Source: an uncultured Candidatus Pelagibacter sp.
GTDB lineage: Bacteria > Pseudomonadota > Alphaproteobacteria > Pelagibacterales > Pelagibacteraceae
Reading direction: 5' to 3'
Length of the DNA: 64,000 nt
Assembly (NCBI GenBank): GCA_905616395.1
Contig: CAJQSQ010000004.1
Location: 1 to 64,000 of the forward strand
Positions 57,880 to 64,000 of the stretch are shown here, piece after piece (positions within the stretch are counted from its first letter, which is position 1; every line of letters begins with the position of its first letter). Below the pieces are notes generated by a model. It was not told where the DNA came from. It saw only the letters and a list, made by a program, of their open reading frames with translations, and did not search any database. Made by a program: the position numbers and the translations under genes.

Positions 57880-58832
57880 ATTTTAATTTTATTTAAGGCA
57901 TTATTTTTAAACAAGTTTGCTTCTTTAATATATCTTCTTACCATTTCTGAAGATTTATGTCCTGTCATTGACATAATGCTTCTTTCTTCCACTCCAGATT
58001 CAGCCGCAGATGTTGCAAATCCTGATCTTAAACTATGACCAGAAAAATTTTTACTATCTATTCCAGCTAAATTTAAATATTCTTTAATAAGCAAAGCTAC
58101 AGTTTGGTTTGTTAATCTTTTTTCTGATAACTTTGATCCCTTAACAAACCTTCTAAATACGGGTCCTGATTTTATTTTTGATAGATCGAGTAGTTTTTTT
58201 AATGATACAACGGGACAATATTGAGAGCTATCAAAGTAGGGTAGAGCTTTCATAAAACCTTCACCAAATTGATCGGTTTTAGACCTTCTAATGCTTAATT
58301 TTAAACCCTCTGGAACAAAATCTAGATCATCATAATCTAGTGAAACTATCTCATTTCTTCTAAATCCACCTGAAAAACCAATTAGGATTATAGATCTATC
58401 CCTTAATTTTTTAATTTCTTCTTTTTTTTGCTGATCTATTGCATTAATTATTTTTTTTAAACTATTGATTAATATGGGTTTTTTAGCTTTCTGAAAACTA
58501 CCTTTTCTTCTTTTAATACCCATAATATTTTCAATGATTGCAGGATGCTTTGTATCTAAATAATGCCCTTTTAACTTATGGATGACACCTATTGATACAA
58601 GTCTGCGCTTCAAAGTGCTCATTTTAGCATCTTTTGTGGATAAATGAGTTAAATATAAAGAAACTACTTTTGGTTCAGATGGTAGTGATTTGAATCCATT
58701 TTGTGCACAGAACACTCCAAAATCACTAAAGTCTGATTTATATGCTCTTACAGTATTACTAGCTTTAGAGTTTTGCAGGTTTATTAATGTTTCTTCTTGT
58801 AAAGCCTTTATGTCAGTTATTATATCATTCAT
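57876..58832 (-). CDS. tyrosine site-specific recombinase/integrase
   Basis: A 318-aa recombinase with an N-terminal SAM-like core-binding domain and a complete catalytic set: R158 (GGFRRNEI), K185 (RRSKTDQ), H266 and R269 (SGHSLRSG), H292 (TGHKSSE) and the nucleophile Y301. XerC/D-like and integrase-like proteins are similar at this length. It faces the glycan cluster. A dif-like inverted repeat lies 10 bases upstream of its start. Confidence 0.92.
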   Translation of the reverse strand: MNDIITDIKALQEETLINLQNSKASNTVRAYKSDFSDFGVFCAQNGFKSLPSEPKVVSLYLTHLSTKDAKMSTLKRRLVSIGVIHKLKGHYLDTKHPAIIENIMGIKRRKGSFQKAKKPILINSLKKIINAIDQQKKEEIKKLRDRSIILIGFSGGFRRNEIVSLDYDDLDFVPEGLKLSIRRSKTDQFGEGFMKALPYFDSSQYCPVVSLKKLLDLSKIKSGPVFRRFVKGSKLSEKRLTNQTVALLIKEYLNLAGIDSKNFSGHSLRSGFATSAAESGVEERSIMSMTGHKSSEMVRRYIKEANLFKNNALNKIKI

Positions 58833-58841
58833 ATATATATA

Positions 58842-58874
58842 TTACTATTGATAACCATTAATTATCGTTAGTAA
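58842..58874. promoter_or_regulatory. candidate recombinase core site: 13-bp inverted arms, 7-bp spacer
   Basis: TTACTATTGATAA (58842-58854) and TTATCGTTAGTAA (58862-58874) match as reverse complements at 11 of 13 positions around the spacer CCATTAA. The inner GATAA/TTATC ends and the spacer length resemble dif and other tyrosine-recombinase core sites. It may be the attachment site, an autoregulatory operator, or both. Confidence 0.5.
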
Positions 58875-58917
58875 TATATTAAGTTGTTTATGTTGTCAAT
58901 ATGTTAAAATATATAAA

Positions 58918-59112
58918 ATGAATAAAATATTTATTATTATAAGCATTATCGGGTCATCCTTTTTCTTTATATCCATAATAGATCATCCAAATTTAATAGC
59001 CTGGGGAATACATTCTATACCAATAAAAGACGGTTTGTTTTTAGCTTTTTTGCCAATTATTTTATTTAATATAGCTGGATGGATAAGAAAAATTTTTACT
59101 AAAAATAGATAA
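58918..59112 (+). CDS. small membrane protein, 64 aa
   Basis: Two hydrophobic segments (about residues 4-22 and 40-55) with a basic end KIFTKNR. It starts 43 bases from the recombinase-site repeat and is divergent from the recombinase. No family is recognised. It may be cargo of the same accessory region. Confidence 0.55.
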   Translation: MNKIFIIISIIGSSFFFISIIDHPNLIAWGIHSIPIKDGLFLAFLPIILFNIAGWIRKIFTKNR

Positions 59113-59154
59113 AAATGTTAAATATCAACTATTTAAAGTTTAAAATTTAAGTAA

Positions 59155-59592
59155 ATGATTAGAAAGTTAGAGCAAAAAGACAAGGAAAATTGGGCTAAAT
59201 TATACAATGGTTATGCCGATTTCTACAAAGTCCCAATGAATACGGGGGTTTTAGACACTCTTTGGGGATGGATTCATGATGAAAGCCACGATGTTAAAGG
59301 TCTTTGCTTTGAATTAGAGGATAAAATCGTTGCTATTGCTCATTATAGAACAATGCCAAGACCAATCAAAGGTCAATATATTGGGTTTTTAGATGATTTG
59401 TTCGTAGACCCAGATTTTAGAGGTCAAAAAATAGCGCAAAAGCTTATTAGTCATCTAAAATCCTTATCTAAAGCCAATAATTGGCAAGGAGTTCGTTGGA
59501 TCACCCACTCTAGCAATGAACATGCAAAGAAATTATACGATAAAATAGCCAATAACACAGGTTTTGAACTCTATGAACTTAAAGGGGACTAA
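59155..59592 (+). CDS. GNAT-family N-acetyltransferase
   Basis: A 145-aa acetyl-CoA-dependent acetyltransferase with FLDDLFVDPDFRGQKIAQKL (motif A, Q/RxxGxG/A) near 81-100 and HAKKLYDKIANNTGF. The substrate is unknown. The codon use and GC content look slightly higher than the neighbouring glycan genes. It overlaps the following MGMT-type gene by up to 29 bases. Confidence 0.85.
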   Translation: MIRKLEQKDKENWAKLYNGYADFYKVPMNTGVLDTLWGWIHDESHDVKGLCFELEDKIVAIAHYRTMPRPIKGQYIGFLDDLFVDPDFRGQKIAQKLISHLKSLSKANNWQGVRWITHSSNEHAKKLYDKIANNTGFELYELKGD

Positions 59593-59851
59593 GTTTCAGC
59601 TAAAAGTCTGGAATTACTTGAAGAAAATACCCAAAGGTAAAGTGAAGACTTATAAGGATGTTGCTAAAGCCATTGGAAAACCTCTAGCAGTCAGAGCAGT
59701 CGCTAATGCTATAGGTAAAAACCCCTATCCTCCTAAAATACCTTGTCATCGAGTGATCAGATCAGATGGAAGCCTCGGCGGATACTCTGGAAAAGGAGGA
59801 ATTCAACAAAAACGCCGTTTATTGAGGTCTGAAAGAGTCTTCATAAAATAA
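59564..59851 (+). CDS. MGMT-family DNA alkyltransferase-type protein (C-terminal domain only)
   Basis: A 95-aa protein consisting of the Ogt/Ada C-terminal domain: KVWNYLKKIPKGKVKTYKDVA, AVRAVANAIGKNP and the active-site PCHRV with C61, then GGYSGKGG. The acceptor cysteine is present, so it can be a methyltransferase rather than an alkyltransferase-like protein. The N-terminal domain of full Ogt is missing. The alternative start at 59573 (MNLKGTKF) is equally plausible. Confidence 0.88.
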   Translation: MNSMNLKGTKFQLKVWNYLKKIPKGKVKTYKDVAKAIGKPLAVRAVANAIGKNPYPPKIPCHRVIRSDGSLGGYSGKGGIQQKRRLLRSERVFIK

Positions 59852-59873
59852 GGTTTTTAAGCTTCTAAACCTT
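59850..59873 (+). terminator. weak hairpin after the MGMT-type gene
   Basis: AAGGTTT and AAACCTT (59850-59856 and 59867-59873) form a perfect 7-bp stem with a 10-base loop, overlapping the stop codon. No T-run follows, so termination efficiency is doubtful. Confidence 0.35.
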
Positions 59874-60447
59874 TAAAAAGTGTTGGTATTAAATACTTAT
59901 AGCTAATTTAGCCATAATTGTTACACAATTTCTTAATGCATCCTTCAGTTGTACTACAAATGACCTTTCAGTTAAAATAAGGTGTCCTATGGACGTTTAA
60001 ACGGCATATTCTCATACTGCATTGCTCTACTTGTCAACAATAGCAACGATTCTGAAAAGGTTAAAAAGCACAATTTTAAAGGGTTTTTTAGACCCCTATT
60101 CCACCCTCAAAATAAAGTAAATTTAATTAAAATTAGCTATAATTTAAATAAGCATTTAGTAGCAACACTTAATAAGCAATCTATTACTCTATTATAAGAA
60201 TATTTGGTTTCTTAAAAATCTAAATTCCTATAATCTTAATTTTTTATCTACGGATAATTAATTTTTCTACTTTTGATGTGTTATTTTACTATTTTAGTAA
60301 ATATATTTTACGTAATTTTAATACTTAACTAGTTTTATTTGACAGTTATTACATAATGTATAAATAATATTAAATCTAATGATTTCAACTGTTTAAATTA
60401 AATAGCTAATGTATGATATTAAGTATTAGTAACAATATGTTAACTAA
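59874..60447. other. 574-base stretch without a supported gene
   Basis: No tRNA, known RNA or convincing gene is seen here. A 71-codon open frame (59982-60197) has no recognisable motif. In another frame, about 39 codons (TAYSHTALLYLSTIATILKR onward, after a TAA) read like a protein piece, so the segment may hold a gene remnant. The right half (60200-60447) is almost pure A and T and includes the region upstream of no gene, since the next gene ends here on the minus strand. Confidence 0.4.
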
Positions 60448-61296
60448 CTAAGATGATTTAATATAAGCCTCTCTTCTTGAAATATAAATACCGCTCATAA
60501 TGATAATCGACAGACCTAAGAATGTCCAATTATCAGGAAAATCACTAAAGAAGTAGTAACCTATAATGATATTGGTAAAGATCTCAAAGTAGCTAAATGG
60601 GGCTAATTTAGAGGCATCCGCATATTTAAGGGATAATATGAGGAATAAGTGCCCAACACAGGCAAAAACACCTATAGAGGCCATCATGGACCACTGTGAA
60701 AGGCTTGGATTAACCCATATAAATGGCATAACACCTGAAACAGCCACTAATCCAACAACTCCAGTTAATAATAAAGTTAATAAAGGGTTGTCTGAAGTGC
60801 TTAATTTACGAGTAATTATTAGGTAAAAACCATACATTACACCCGTTCCTAAAGCTGAAAAACTAGCTAAGTTAAGTTCAACAAAACCAGGTCTTATAAC
60901 CACTAAAGAGCCTATAAAGCCGATGATAACAGCTGTCCACCTCCTAACACCCACCTTCTCACCCAGTAACATAGGAGAAAATGCTGTAACAATAAGGGGA
61001 GCTATAAAAGCAAGAGTTAAAGCTTTTGCTAAAGAGATAACTGATATGGCATAAAAGAAACTAATATTTGCACAAAGCAAAATAAGACCTCTAATTAACT
61101 GCAACTTTGGTTTGCCTGTCCAAACAAGCTGCTTTCTGTAGAAGAAGAACATCACAGGAAGAGTAAATACTACAGTAAAAAAATATCTAGCCCATGTGAT
61201 TTGTAAAACAGGCATATCTGCACTTAAATATTTAGCAAAACCATCCATGATTGGAAGCATTACCCAAGCTAACAGATTAAATGAGATGGCTTTCAT
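60448..61296 (-). CDS. EamA-family (DMT) transporter
   Basis: A 282-aa permease with about ten helices in two EamA repeats; LAFIAPLIVTAFSPMLLGEKVGVRRW and ASKLAPFSYFEIFTNIIIGYYFF are the repeat ends. Characterised members include the threonine/homoserine exporter RhtA. It lies 17 bases downstream of the AEC transporter and hom, suggesting export of related amino acids. The substrate is inferred only. Confidence 0.87.
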   Translation of the reverse strand: MKAISFNLLAWVMLPIMDGFAKYLSADMPVLQITWARYFFTVVFTLPVMFFFYRKQLVWTGKPKLQLIRGLILLCANISFFYAISVISLAKALTLAFIAPLIVTAFSPMLLGEKVGVRRWTAVIIGFIGSLVVIRPGFVELNLASFSALGTGVMYGFYLIITRKLSTSDNPLLTLLLTGVVGLVAVSGVMPFIWVNPSLSQWSMMASIGVFACVGHLFLILSLKYADASKLAPFSYFEIFTNIIIGYYFFSDFPDNWTFLGLSIIIMSGIYISRREAYIKSS

Positions 61297-61313
61297 AAGC
61301 CAATAGATACAGT

Positions 61314-62216
61314 TTAATTAAGGTGTTTTAAAGCAAAGAATACGACCACTGGAACTGTAATAAAAGACATGAGTGTAGAAACAACAATAGTACTAGCAAC
61401 ACTATCGGTAATTTTTTTAGGTGAATAAATTGAAGCTACAAGATAGTTCAAAACAGCACTTGGCATAGAACATTGAATTAATAAAACACCAGCAGCATAA
61501 CCAGAAAGGTCAAAATATATAATAATTAAAAATCCAACAATAGGGCCAAGAATAACTCTTCCAATTGAAGAGATTAGTGCTTTTTTAAAAGAAAAAACTT
61601 TAAATCGTGTTAAGGCAATACCTAAAGACATTAGTATTAAAAAAATTGTAGCATACATTAATAGAAAAGTAGTATTTTCGACAAAAGTTGGCATCTCAAT
61701 CTTGAAATAGAGAAAAATAACAGAAATCACTATTGCATAGAATGGTGGGTTCTTAAGAATGACATTGATATTAAATTTTCTATCAGCAAGAAAAATACCT
61801 AAAGTAAAATGACACAAAATTATCAAAGCTGAAATTGCAGCAGCAACACCTAAGCCTTGTAAACCATAAGCAAACAAACAAATAGGCAGTCCCATATTAC
61901 CTGTATTTGGCATAATAAATGGCGGGAGCTCACGGATAATATCTTTAGTTTTTAAAAGAAATAAAAATATTACTCCAATAAAAGCAAAAGCTGTAATTGC
62001 AATTAGATAATACCAAAAATAATCTTTAAATATTTCAAAAGATATACCTGTACATGTTAATGAATATATAATCATTGCAGGTGATCCAATGTTAGCTGCA
62101 AAATTGGTTATAAAAGTCGTGTCAAGTTTAGGGTTATTTTTACCTAGATAGTAACCAATGCCAACAACAAAAAAGACTGGAAATAAAACCTCAAACAGTT
62201 TTAGATATATTTCCAT
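61314..62216 (-). CDS. AEC-family (auxin efflux carrier-like) transporter
   Basis: A 300-aa membrane protein with about ten helices and the AEC patterns GYYLGKNNPKLD, PFIMPNTGNMGLPICLFAYG and LLIQCSMPSAVLNYLVA. Bacterial members carry malate, malonate or other organic anions. Its start overlaps the hom stop by one base, so it is co-translated with homoserine dehydrogenase. Confidence 0.88.
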   Translation of the reverse strand: MEIYLKLFEVLFPVFFVVGIGYYLGKNNPKLDTTFITNFAANIGSPAMIIYSLTCTGISFEIFKDYFWYYLIAITAFAFIGVIFLFLLKTKDIIRELPPFIMPNTGNMGLPICLFAYGLQGLGVAAAISALIILCHFTLGIFLADRKFNINVILKNPPFYAIVISVIFLYFKIEMPTFVENTTFLLMYATIFLILMSLGIALTRFKVFSFKKALISSIGRVILGPIVGFLIIIYFDLSGYAAGVLLIQCSMPSAVLNYLVASIYSPKKITDSVASTIVVSTLMSFITVPVVVFFALKHLN

Positions 62217-63508
62217 TAATTATAAATTCTAATCAATGTTGGGTATTTAAGAATATTTTTGTCTTTTTTGAAAACAGAAAGGCAATTCTTAGAATTAAGT
62301 TCATTAGTTTTATGGGTAATAATAACAATAGTAGCTTTATTATTTTTTTTATCAGGAGTTTGTATTAATCTTTTTACTGAAATTTTATACTTAGCTAATC
62401 TGTTAGTGATTGTTGATAAAACACCAGGTTTGTCTTTAACTTCAAATCTCAAATATAGTGAATTCACATAATTATCAACGTTGTAACATTTAATTGATTT
62501 ACGTTTATTACCCGGAATACCAAATGGTTTTTTAACATTCCCATTTAATATTGAAAGTAGATCAGATAATAATGATGATGAAGTTGGACCTGGTCCAGCC
62601 CCTTCGCCTTGCAATATACTTTCACCTACTGGTTTTCCTTCAAGAATAACAGCGTTCATAACACCACCAACGTTGCCAATGTATGAATTTTTACTAACTA
62701 AGCATGGATGAACAGTTTCAAAAAGTTGACTATTAATAAGTTCAGAAATACCCAATAATTTAATACGTAAATTTAATTGATTAGCAATTTCAATATCTTT
62801 AAGTTCAATTTTTTGAATACCTTCCATTAAACATTTGTGTTTTGAAATTTTAGTATTAAATGCGAGAGCAGATAAAATTCTTACTTTAGCAAATGCATCA
62901 AAACCATTTAAATCTAATTTTGGATTACCTGGTTCTGCGTAACCTAATTTCTGTGCCTTCTTTAATACATTGGCAAAACTATCGTTTGAATTCTCCATCT
63001 CAGAAAGAATGTAGTTGGAAGTACCATTTAGAATTCCATAAACTTTAGTAATCTTGTTAGTTGCAAGGCCCTCTTTAATAGTTCTTAATATTGGAATACC
63101 ACCTGCAACAGATGCTTCAAATTCTAAGTTAACGTTATTGTCTTCAGCTAACTTTCCTAAATAATCACCATGTTTAGAAATAAGTGCTTTATTAGGAGTG
63201 ATTACATGTATTTTATTCTTTAAAGCAGTTTCTACAACTTTTTTAGATATCCCGTCCGACATACCTATAGCTTCAAATAAAATATCTACCTTAGTCTTAT
63301 TAAAAATTTCTAATGGGTTTTTAAAAAATATATTCTTATTAACTTTAAATTTTCTCTTTTTGGATAAGCTTCTTGCTGAAACAGCTATTATATTAATCTT
63401 TTTACCTGTCTTAAGTTCAATATCTTTTTTTTTAGTATTAAGTTCATTTAACAAGTAAATACCTACTTGTCCTAAACCAACAACAGCAATATTAATTATA
63501 TTTTTCAT
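62216..63508 (-). CDS. hom: homoserine dehydrogenase
   Basis: Reduces aspartate semialdehyde to homoserine for threonine and methionine. It is 430 aa: the N-terminal Rossmann motif VVGLGQVGIYLL at 9-20, the catalytic region GILNGTSNYILSEME with KAQKLGYAEPGNPKLDLNGFDA, and the C-terminal ACT domain (LYLRFEVKDKPGVLSTITNRL) for feedback control. It directly follows the lipoprotein gene with no gap. A compact operon with argC is apparent. Confidence 0.96.
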   Translation of the reverse strand: MKNIINIAVVGLGQVGIYLLNELNTKKKDIELKTGKKINIIAVSARSLSKKRKFKVNKNIFFKNPLEIFNKTKVDILFEAIGMSDGISKKVVETALKNKIHVITPNKALISKHGDYLGKLAEDNNVNLEFEASVAGGIPILRTIKEGLATNKITKVYGILNGTSNYILSEMENSNDSFANVLKKAQKLGYAEPGNPKLDLNGFDAFAKVRILSALAFNTKISKHKCLMEGIQKIELKDIEIANQLNLRIKLLGISELINSQLFETVHPCLVSKNSYIGNVGGVMNAVILEGKPVGESILQGEGAGPGPTSSSLLSDLLSILNGNVKKPFGIPGNKRKSIKCYNVDNYVNSLYLRFEVKDKPGVLSTITNRLAKYKISVKRLIQTPDKKNNKATIVIITHKTNELNSKNCLSVFKKDKNILKYPTLIRIYN

Positions 63509-63733
63509 CTATTTATTAATATCTGGGTATTCTGCATTATTTGAATAATCTTTAAGAAAAAGGTTAAATTCATCAAAAGTCATAGATTTATAATCACCAG
63601 TTTTCTTTAATATCTTGAATAATTTTTTATCTTCTACAGATTTCTTTGTTGGGTCTTCATTCCAGTAAGCAGAGTCTTTGTTTAATGAGCACGAAGTTAA
63701 GAATAAAACTAAAGATAAAAATAAGTATTTCAA
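63509..63733 (-). CDS. small lipoprotein, 74 aa
   Basis: Starts with TTG (63733-63731) inside the argC stop, a 4-base overlap. Residues 1-14 form a lipoprotein leader with lipobox FLTSC (C15), followed by a charged helical segment. No family is recognised. It probably sits in the outer or inner membrane and has no obvious link to amino-acid synthesis other than co-transcription. Confidence 0.7.
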   Translation of the reverse strand: MKYLFLSLVLFLTSCSLNKDSAYWNEDPTKKSVEDKKLFKILKKTGDYKSMTFDEFNLFLKDYSNNAEYPDINK

Positions 63734-64000
63734 ATTAATCCTTTTGCTTCATTAAAACCATATTTAATATTCATATTTTGTATTGCTTGACCTGCCCCAC
63801 CTTTAATTAAATTATCAATAGCAGATAAAATAATAACCTTATTTTTATACTTAGTTTTACAAATTACTATAGAGCAATTATTTGTGTTAATTACGTCATT
63901 TGTACTTAGCAACGAATTTGTTTTTAAAATTTTAACGAATCTACTTTTTGAATATTCTGCATTTAAGGTTTTTTCTAATTTTTTAGAACTTACACCTTTA
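63730..64000 (-). CDS. argC: N-acetyl-gamma-glutamyl-phosphate reductase, C-terminal part (runs off the window)
   Basis: The third step enzyme of arginine synthesis. The frame is open from the right edge to the TGA at 63730 and gives about 89 residues. It contains NAEYSKSRFVKIL and the very characteristic C-terminus ILSAIDNLIKGGAGQAIQNM followed by NIKYGFNEAKGLI. The N-terminal NADP domain and the catalytic cysteine lie beyond position 64,000. Confidence 0.93.
   Translation of the reverse strand, partial: KGVSSKKLEKTLNAEYSKSRFVKILKTNSLLSTNDVINTNNCSIVICKTKYKNKVIILSAIDNLIKGGAGQAIQNMNIKYGFNEAKGLI

Noticed and set aside
59982-60197. 71-codon open frame in the gap after the MGMT-type gene
   Set aside because: No recognisable motif or ribosome-binding site; another frame of the same stretch looks at least as protein-like.
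57876-60447. Duplicate of the tRNA-Glu 3' end as an att repeat
   Set aside because: I scanned for the T-arm and acceptor sequence near the recombinase and in the following gap and found no convincing copy.

Overview
The window is strongly AT-rich, densely packed and shows clear alphaproteobacterial gene order. Examples are dgt-argS-nagZ-scpA-scpB-tatABC-serS-yajC-secDF, gyrA-coaD-ppi-tgt, mltB-rlpA-dacC-tmk-holB-metG-tatD and glpX-recJ. There is also an NDUFS4-like complex I subunit. Many genes overlap by 1-14 bases (TAATG and ATGA junctions) and intergenic spaces are short. This suggests a streamlined marine alphaproteobacterium of the SAR11/Pelagibacterales type. That placement is inference from base composition and synteny, because no 16S gene is present.

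Layout. 1-1,080: a partial gene end, an unrecognised 149-aa ORF and a possible 34-aa ORF, the 5' half of a tRNA-Asn, an intact tRNA-Cys and a second faint tRNA-like remnant; this looks like a decayed boundary. 1,091-6,641: valS-ilvD-manC, each junction overlapping by one base. 6,669-9,954: a PiT-like permease, small membrane proteins, a zur regulator with a near-perfect operator, a coupled unknown membrane protein and an Ldh-family reductase. 9,946-11,038 (minus): erpA and an exonuclease III gene broken by a -1 frameshift at an A8 run. 11,089-21,851: the large housekeeping run from dgt to secF. 21,854-25,354 (minus): a PuuD-like membrane protein and uvrA. 25,443-30,630: ssb, gyrA, coaD, a periplasmic cyclophilin and a tgt whose zinc site looks lost. 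30,829-34,920: tRNA-Lys, a Tat-type M48 lipoprotein, DUF502, recG, sdhE and tRNA-Ser. 34,974-43,387: a RarD-like permease and the envelope/replication run mltB to an MBL-fold gene. 43,382-45,734 (minus): glutathione peroxidase, nhaA and a zinc-ribbon protein. 45,759-49,882: tRNA-Pro, NDUFS4-like, a BacA/SbmA-like transporter, glpX, recJ and tRNA-Glu.

49,889-58,832 is the main accessory region. A surface-glycan cluster sits between tRNA-Glu and a complete tyrosine recombinase. It holds a GIY-YIG protein, a double-headed glycosyltransferase, two epimerases, two GT2 enzymes, a DUF4422 enzyme and UDP-galactopyranose mutase. A dif-like inverted repeat lies directly upstream of the recombinase. 58,918-59,851 carries small cargo-like genes (GNAT, MGMT-type), then about 600 bases without a supported gene. 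60,448-64,000 (minus) is an apparent operon argC-lipoprotein-hom-AEC transporter-EamA transporter, joining arginine and threonine/methionine biosynthesis to possible export.

How they work together: most genes are core translation, secretion, DNA maintenance and cell-wall functions. The adaptive parts are the zinc-responsive zur unit, the PiT-like carrier, and the glycan cluster, which probably builds a galactofuranose-containing surface polymer and may be swapped by recombination. The best candidates for something undescribed are the zur-coupled membrane protein, the tRNA/recombinase-bracketed glycan cassette with its candidate core site, the frameshifted xthA with an in-frame slippery heptamer, and the zinc-less Tgt.
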